Assembly: GCA_049324835.1 (NCBI GenBank)
Contig: JBMOMT010000032.1
Coordinates: 39,818-103,817 of the forward strand
Direction: 5' to 3'
Origin: JBMOMT01 sp049324835
Lineage (GTDB): Bacteria > Chloroflexota > Anaerolineae > CAYNKW01
Length of the DNA: 64,000 nt
In this document: piece after piece, positions 60,456-64,000 of the stretch
How the letters are laid out: every line of letters begins with the position of its first letter
Numbering within the stretch: position 1 is the stretch's first letter
Program-made: the position numbers and the translations under genes
The notes under the pieces: generated by a model
Told to the model about the DNA's origin: nothing
The model's input: the letters and a program-made list of their open reading frames with translations, nothing else
Database searches by the model: none

Positions 60456-61736
60456 ATGCGACTGAAACTGGCTTACGGTAAAGAAGGGCTGTGGGTAAAC
60501 CTGCCCGAAAAAGGGGTGACGGTCATCGAGCCGCGGTTCGTGGCGGGCCTGCCCGACGAGTCGGCTGCGCTGCGCCACGCTCTGCTCCGGCCCATCGGCT
60601 CACCGCCATTGCGTGAATTGGTCAGAGCCGGGCAATCGGTAGCCATCGTCTTTCCGGATCTGACGCGCCCCATGCCCCACGCTCGGGTGCTGCCGGTGCT
60701 ACTGGCCGAGCTGGAAAAGGCCGGCGTGGCCCGCCAGGATATCACCCTCATCAACGCCCTGGGCACTCACCGCGCCAACACCCCGGAGGAGCTGATCGGC
60801 ATGCTGGGGCGGCAGGTTTACGAAAACTATGCCATCATCCAGCACGATGCCTTTGATCCGGGCAGCCTGACCCACATGGGCCGCAGCAGCTTTGGCCATG
60901 AGGTCTGGATCAACAGCGCCTACCTCCAGGCCGATGTCAAAATCCTCACCGGTTTCATCGAGCCACACCTGTTTGCCGGTTTTAGCGGCGGCCCCAAGGC
61001 CGTGCTGCCGGGGCTGGCCGGAGAGCGGGCGGTGCTGGGCAATCACGATTTCGGCATGGTGGCCCATCCCCAAGCGACCTGGGGGATCACCCGTGGCAAC
61101 CCGTTGTGGGAAGAAATGCTGGAAATCGCGTTGCTCAGCGCACCCACCTTTTTGCTCAACGTGACCATCAACAAACAACGCCAGATCAGCGGTGTTTTTG
61201 CCGGCGATCTGCAACAGGCCCACGCGGCAGGTGTGGATTTTGTGCGACAGTCGGCCATGGTGCCGGTGCCTGCCCCTTTCGATATCGTCATCACCACCAA
61301 TTCCGGCTACCCGCTAGACCTGAACCTGTATCAGGCGGTCAAAGGCATGTCGGCGGCAGCCCAGGTGGTCAAAACAGGCGGCAGCATCATCGCCGCTGCC
61401 GAGTGTTGGGACGGTGTGCCGGAGCACGGGCAGTACAAAAAGCTGCTCCACATGGCCAACAGCCCCCAGGCGCTGCTCGATATCGTCAGCGCGCCCGGCT
61501 TTTTGATGCAGGATCAGTGGGAAGCACAGGTGCAGGCGCAGGTGCAACTCAGAGCCGAGGTTTATGTCAGAAACTCGTACCTGAGCGACGACGAATTGCG
61601 CCGCGCGCTCTTTATGCCCTGCCACGAGATCGAACAGACACTGGCAGAGCTGATGCGCCGATACGGGCCAGGAGCCGCCGTCTGTGTGCTGCCAGAGGGC
61701 CCTCAGACCATTCCCTACCTCCAGCGCCAGCAGTAG
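60456..61736 (+). CDS. larA: LarA family protein (nickel-pincer lactate racemase family)
   Basis: A 426-residue protein of the DUF2088/LarA family. The residues that bind the nickel-pincer nucleotide in LarA can be matched: His in GTHRANT, His in EPHLFAGFSGGPK, the Lys of GGPKAVLPG (covalent attachment), and His in GNHDFGMV. In characterised members it racemises or epimerises 2-hydroxy acids. LarB, LarC and LarE, which make the cofactor, are not in the window, so they must be elsewhere or the protein uses another route. It follows murA by 32 bases and ends at a strong terminator. Confidence 0.9.
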   Translation: MRLKLAYGKEGLWVNLPEKGVTVIEPRFVAGLPDESAALRHALLRPIGSPPLRELVRAGQSVAIVFPDLTRPMPHARVLPVLLAELEKAGVARQDITLINALGTHRANTPEELIGMLGRQVYENYAIIQHDAFDPGSLTHMGRSSFGHEVWINSAYLQADVKILTGFIEPHLFAGFSGGPKAVLPGLAGERAVLGNHDFGMVAHPQATWGITRGNPLWEEMLEIALLSAPTFLLNVTINKQRQISGVFAGDLQQAHAAGVDFVRQSAMVPVPAPFDIVITTNSGYPLDLNLYQAVKGMSAAAQVVKTGGSIIAAAECWDGVPEHGQYKKLLHMANSPQALLDIVSAPGFLMQDQWEAQVQAQVQLRAEVYVRNSYLSDDELRRALFMPCHEIEQTLAELMRRYGPGAAVCVLPEGPQTIPYLQRQQ

Positions 61737-61748
61737 CTTTTATCCCAA

Positions 61749-61823
61749 AAATATCCCAAGTCGAATTTGGGATATTTGGGAAAACCAAAAGACCGGAGCA
61801 AGTGGGTTTTCTCCGGTCTTTTT
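61749..61823 (+). terminator. Two-hairpin bidirectional terminator
   Basis: The first stem pairs AAATATCCCAA (61749-61759) with 61767-61777 over a 7-base loop. The second pairs AAAGACCGGAG (61788-61798) with CTCCGGTCTTT (61811-61821) and runs into TTTTT. The second stem also has A-runs on its left, so it works from either side, terminating larA (+) and the receiver gene (-). Confidence 0.9.
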
Positions 61824-61845
61824 CACGTCGATCCAAATGGACGGT

Positions 61846-62238
61846 CTATTCTGTGACCCCGGCCATTTCCTGATCCAGTGCGCGGCGCACGCGCTCCAAA
61901 AGAGTGTGGCTGGTGAAAGGCTTGAGCAGATAATCTACCTTTTGCATCTGGGTCTGTCGCCTGAATTGCGCCCGGTCGGCCACCGCCGTCAACACGATCA
62001 CCGGGATCTGGCGCAGCAACGCATTGGCCTGCATGTGCTTGAGCACTTCGATGCCGTTCATGGTGGGCATCATCAGGTCGAGCAGCACCAGAGCAGGGCG
62101 CGACTCGGCGATTTTAAAGAGAGCCTCTTCGCCGTTGCTGGCTTCTTCGACGGCATAACCGGCTCTTTCCAACGTCAGGCGCACCGGCTGGCGCAGCGTT
62201 GCCAGGTCATCCACGACCAGAATAGTCTGGGTTGGCAT
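61846..62238 (-). CDS. Single-domain response regulator
   Basis: A 130-residue CheY-like receiver with no output domain. The acidic pair (VVDDLATLR), the phospho-acceptor Asp in LVLLDLMMPTMNG, the Thr of VIVLTAV and the Lys of LLKPFTS are complete. ATG 62238 is preceded by GGGAGGAATGAC; the frame is open to 62304. No kinase is nearby on its strand, so it is an orphan regulator. Confidence 0.92.
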   Translation of the reverse strand: MPTQTILVVDDLATLRQPVRLTLERAGYAVEEASNGEEALFKIAESRPALVLLDLMMPTMNGIEVLKHMQANALLRQIPVIVLTAVADRAQFRRQTQMQKVDYLLKPFTSHTLLERVRRALDQEMAGVTE

Positions 62239-62315
62239 GTCATTCCTCCCATGCGACGAGCGCCATTCCGCCTGTCTGGGTCGCTCGGTGAAAACGATGA
62301 TCACAAGACACCTTT

Positions 62316-62345
62316 ATTCTACCACAACTTGCCTGCAGAGATCAA
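62316..62345 (-). promoter_or_regulatory. Promoter of the orphan response regulator
   Basis: On the minus strand TTGATC (62345-62340) and TAGAAT (62321-62316) are separated by 18 bases, with TGG directly ahead of the -10 (extended). The start codon lies about 78 bases downstream. Confidence 0.55.
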
Positions 62346-62382
62346 TGGACAAGGCTTGCGGATGCGTTTCAATTCCTCAAGC

Positions 62383-62411
62383 TTGTGGCCGTGGGCCGTC
62401 TGTGTTATACT
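62383..62411 (+). promoter_or_regulatory. Promoter of the secreted glycosidase-like gene
   Basis: TTGTGG (62383-62388) and TATACT (62406-62411) are separated by 17 bases. The -35 is weak. The start codon lies about 40 bases downstream. Confidence 0.5.
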
Positions 62412-62451
62412 TGCGCCCACCAGGAAAACCCTCGCACGGAGCAGAAACGAA

Positions 62452-64000
62452 TTGTCCAAAGGAAAACAACGGCCGGCCTATTCTCTTTGGCGCATCCTGT
62501 CGATCTGGCTCATCGCAGCCAGCCTGGGCAACACGCCCGTCGCTGCCCAGGGACCGCCGCCGCCGAACCCGATCTTGGGCGCAGTGGAAAGCTACGACGC
62601 CCCCAACGAGGCCACGCTGGCCGGTGTGGGCTGGACGCGGGTGCAGCTTCGTTGGGCCGAGCTACAACCCAATGGCCCCGACGATTGGAACCCTTTCTTT
62701 TTCCCCGACCCGGTGCTGGATCGTGAACTGGCTGACGGTCGCCAGGTGGTGGGCCTGCTCATCAACACCGCCACCTGGGCGGTGAGTGAGCCCATCGCGA
62801 CCAACGGTTTTGCCACGCCGCCCAAGGGCCTCTACCTGCCCTACGACGACCCCGGCAACCTGTGGGCCAACTTTGTGCGCACCATGGTCACTCGTTACAA
62901 GGGGCGCATCCACCACTGGATCATCTGGAACGAACCGGACCTGGCCCATTTCGACGAACCGGGTCTGGTTTGGGCCGGGAGCGTCGAGGACTATTATCAA
63001 CTGCTCAAGGTGGCCTATCTGACGGCCAAAGAGGTGGACCCGACCAGCCAGATTCACGTCACCGGCACCAGTTACTGGTGGGATCACAAATATGGCCGGG
63101 TGCAGTGGATCGAGCGTTTCTTTGATGTCGTTGCCGCCGATCCAGAAGCCCCGGCCCACAACTATTATTTCGACGCCGTCACCACCCACATCTATTTCAA
63201 GGTCAATACCATCTGGGACATCATCCGGTTCGTCAAGGCCAGCATGAACGCCCACGGCATCGACAAGCCCATCTGGCTGGCAGAGACCAATGCCCCACCG
63301 TCCAACGATCCGGCGGCCATCCCGGCCGAGGTCAGTTTCGAGATCACTCAGGAGGAGCAGGCGGCGTTCATCATCCAGGCTTCGGCGCTGGCGCTGGCTG
63401 CCGGCGCGGCGCGCATCGAGGTTTACAAGATGGTCGATAAATCTTCCGACGCCGACACCGATCCGGAGCCGTTTGGTCTGGTGCGGCAGGATGGCAGCTT
63501 TCGGCCGGCATTTTACGCCTATCAGGTAGCCGCGCGCTATTTCCGCGACGTGCGCCGCGCCAGCCGCGACGAGTGGGGTGAGACGGCGCAGGTCACGCTG
63601 GATGCGGGGAATCGCACCGTGACGGTGTTGTGGAACCGTGTCGGCGAGCCGCGCCAGGTGCGCCTGGCAGCCATCGCCCCGCAGGCGACGCTGGTGGAGC
63701 AGACGGGCGCGACGCGCACGGTTTCGGCGCAGAACGGCTACTATACCTTGACGCTGGCCCCAGCCTCGGCCTGGGACCCGCACAACGGCGGTTATATGAT
63801 CGGTGGGCCGCCGCTGGTGATCGTGGAGGACGGGCCGGTTTCGGCGCGTGGTGCGCTGCGTAACCCCACGGCCACAGCCACCGATACCCCATCACCCACC
63901 GATACACCCACACCGACAGCCAGCCCCACGGCAACCAGAACCCCCACCCCCACCCCCACCCCCACACCGACAGACACGCCTGCGCCCACGTCCACCCCCA
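62452..64000 (+). CDS. Secreted clan GH-A-like glycosidase (3' end outside window)
   Basis: An open frame starts at TTG 62452, with GGAG 10 bases upstream, and continues to the window end without a stop. A signal peptide with a basic start and hydrophobic core ends at NTPVAAQG (predicted cleavage after VAA). The mature part is a (beta/alpha)8-like barrel with the acid/base Glu in WNEPDL (residue about 161) and the nucleophile Glu in WLAETN (residue about 278), 117 residues apart, as in clan GH-A families such as GH39 or GH5. A beta domain and a Thr/Pro-rich linker follow. The family and substrate are uncertain. Confidence 0.85.
   Translation, partial: MSKGKQRPAYSLWRILSIWLIAASLGNTPVAAQGPPPPNPILGAVESYDAPNEATLAGVGWTRVQLRWAELQPNGPDDWNPFFFPDPVLDRELADGRQVVGLLINTATWAVSEPIATNGFATPPKGLYLPYDDPGNLWANFVRTMVTRYKGRIHHWIIWNEPDLAHFDEPGLVWAGSVEDYYQLLKVAYLTAKEVDPTSQIHVTGTSYWWDHKYGRVQWIERFFDVVAADPEAPAHNYYFDAVTTHIYFKVNTIWDIIRFVKASMNAHGIDKPIWLAETNAPPSNDPAAIPAEVSFEITQEEQAAFIIQASALALAAGAARIEVYKMVDKSSDADTDPEPFGLVRQDGSFRPAFYAYQVAARYFRDVRRASRDEWGETAQVTLDAGNRTVTVLWNRVGEPRQVRLAAIAPQATLVEQTGATRTVSAQNGYYTLTLAPASAWDPHNGGYMIGGPPLVIVEDGPVSARGALRNPTATATDTPSPTDTPTPTASPTATRTPTPTPTPTPTDTPAPTSTP
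63862..64000 (+). repeat. Thr/Pro-rich low-complexity coding repeat
   Basis: Repeated ACC/CCC codons encode NPTATATDTPSP and long TPTPTP runs at the window end. It is a linker inside the secreted glycosidase-like protein, probably joining the barrel to a further domain or surface anchor beyond the window. Such linkers are often O-glycosylated. Confidence 0.85.

Noticed and set aside
63862..64000. CRISPR or tandem-repeat array
   Set aside because: The repetition is ACC/CCC codons in one reading frame encoding a Thr/Pro linker; there are no spacers or palindromic repeats.

Overview
The window looks like a chromosomal segment of a GC-rich bacterium, most probably a member of the Chloroflexota (Anaerolineae/Caldilineae-like). 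This is inferred from the gene content: multi-GAF histidine kinases, a KaiC-like ATPase paired with a small winged-helix protein, a V4R-domain protein, a MoxR/DUF58/VWA cluster, a MurA with Asp in place of the catalytic Cys, and secreted proteins with Thr/Pro linkers. GTG and TTG starts are frequent. No tRNA, rRNA, CRISPR array, prophage or insertion sequence was seen. Both edges cut a gene.

Layout. 1-5190 (+): tandem histidine kinases (the first truncated by the window), a response regulator, an alpha/beta hydrolase lacking its nucleophile, and a V4R-domain protein. 5194-9982 (+): a complete thiamine salvage operon with sigma70 promoter, TPP riboswitch, intrinsic terminator, thiamine pyrophosphokinase and ThiBPQ. 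10010-15413 (-): MFS transporter, AlkZ/YcaQ-like glycosylase, three-gene ABC-2 exporter and a TIGR04076 protein. 15586-22380 (-): MoxR AAA+ ATPase, DUF58 protein and two VWA membrane proteins. 22717-30452 (-): two small envelope proteins, a D-threonine aldolase-like PLP enzyme with an S9 peptidase, a ketopantoate reductase, a MerR/TipAS regulator with a recognisable promoter-operator, and the end of a metal ABC operon that runs 33329-29340. 33398-35535 (-): an Ldh2-family dehydrogenase, a decayed IclR regulator and KDPG aldolase. 35881-36837 (+): a membrane-anchored protein with an internally duplicated domain.

36904-49385 (-) is a tightly packed block of 14 genes: winged-helix protein, KaiC-like ATPase, two small membrane proteins, a 1079-residue PAS/GAF histidine kinase, then two phosphate butyryltransferase-like genes around an adenosine deaminase and a P-loop ATPase, then the four subunits of a 2-oxoacid:ferredoxin oxidoreductase and an MBL-fold hydrolase. 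This signalling-plus-metabolism block is the best candidate in the window for an undescribed system, but a functional link between its halves is an inference from synteny.

49525-57548 (-): SecA, then a glycosyltransferase, DnaJ-domain membrane protein, GyrB and an integral membrane protein. 57757-61736 (+): SAM hydrolase family protein, coiled-coil protein, MurA and a LarA-family protein, closed by a two-hairpin terminator. A lone receiver protein (-) and a secreted clan GH-A-like glycosidase (+, cut by the window end) finish the sequence.
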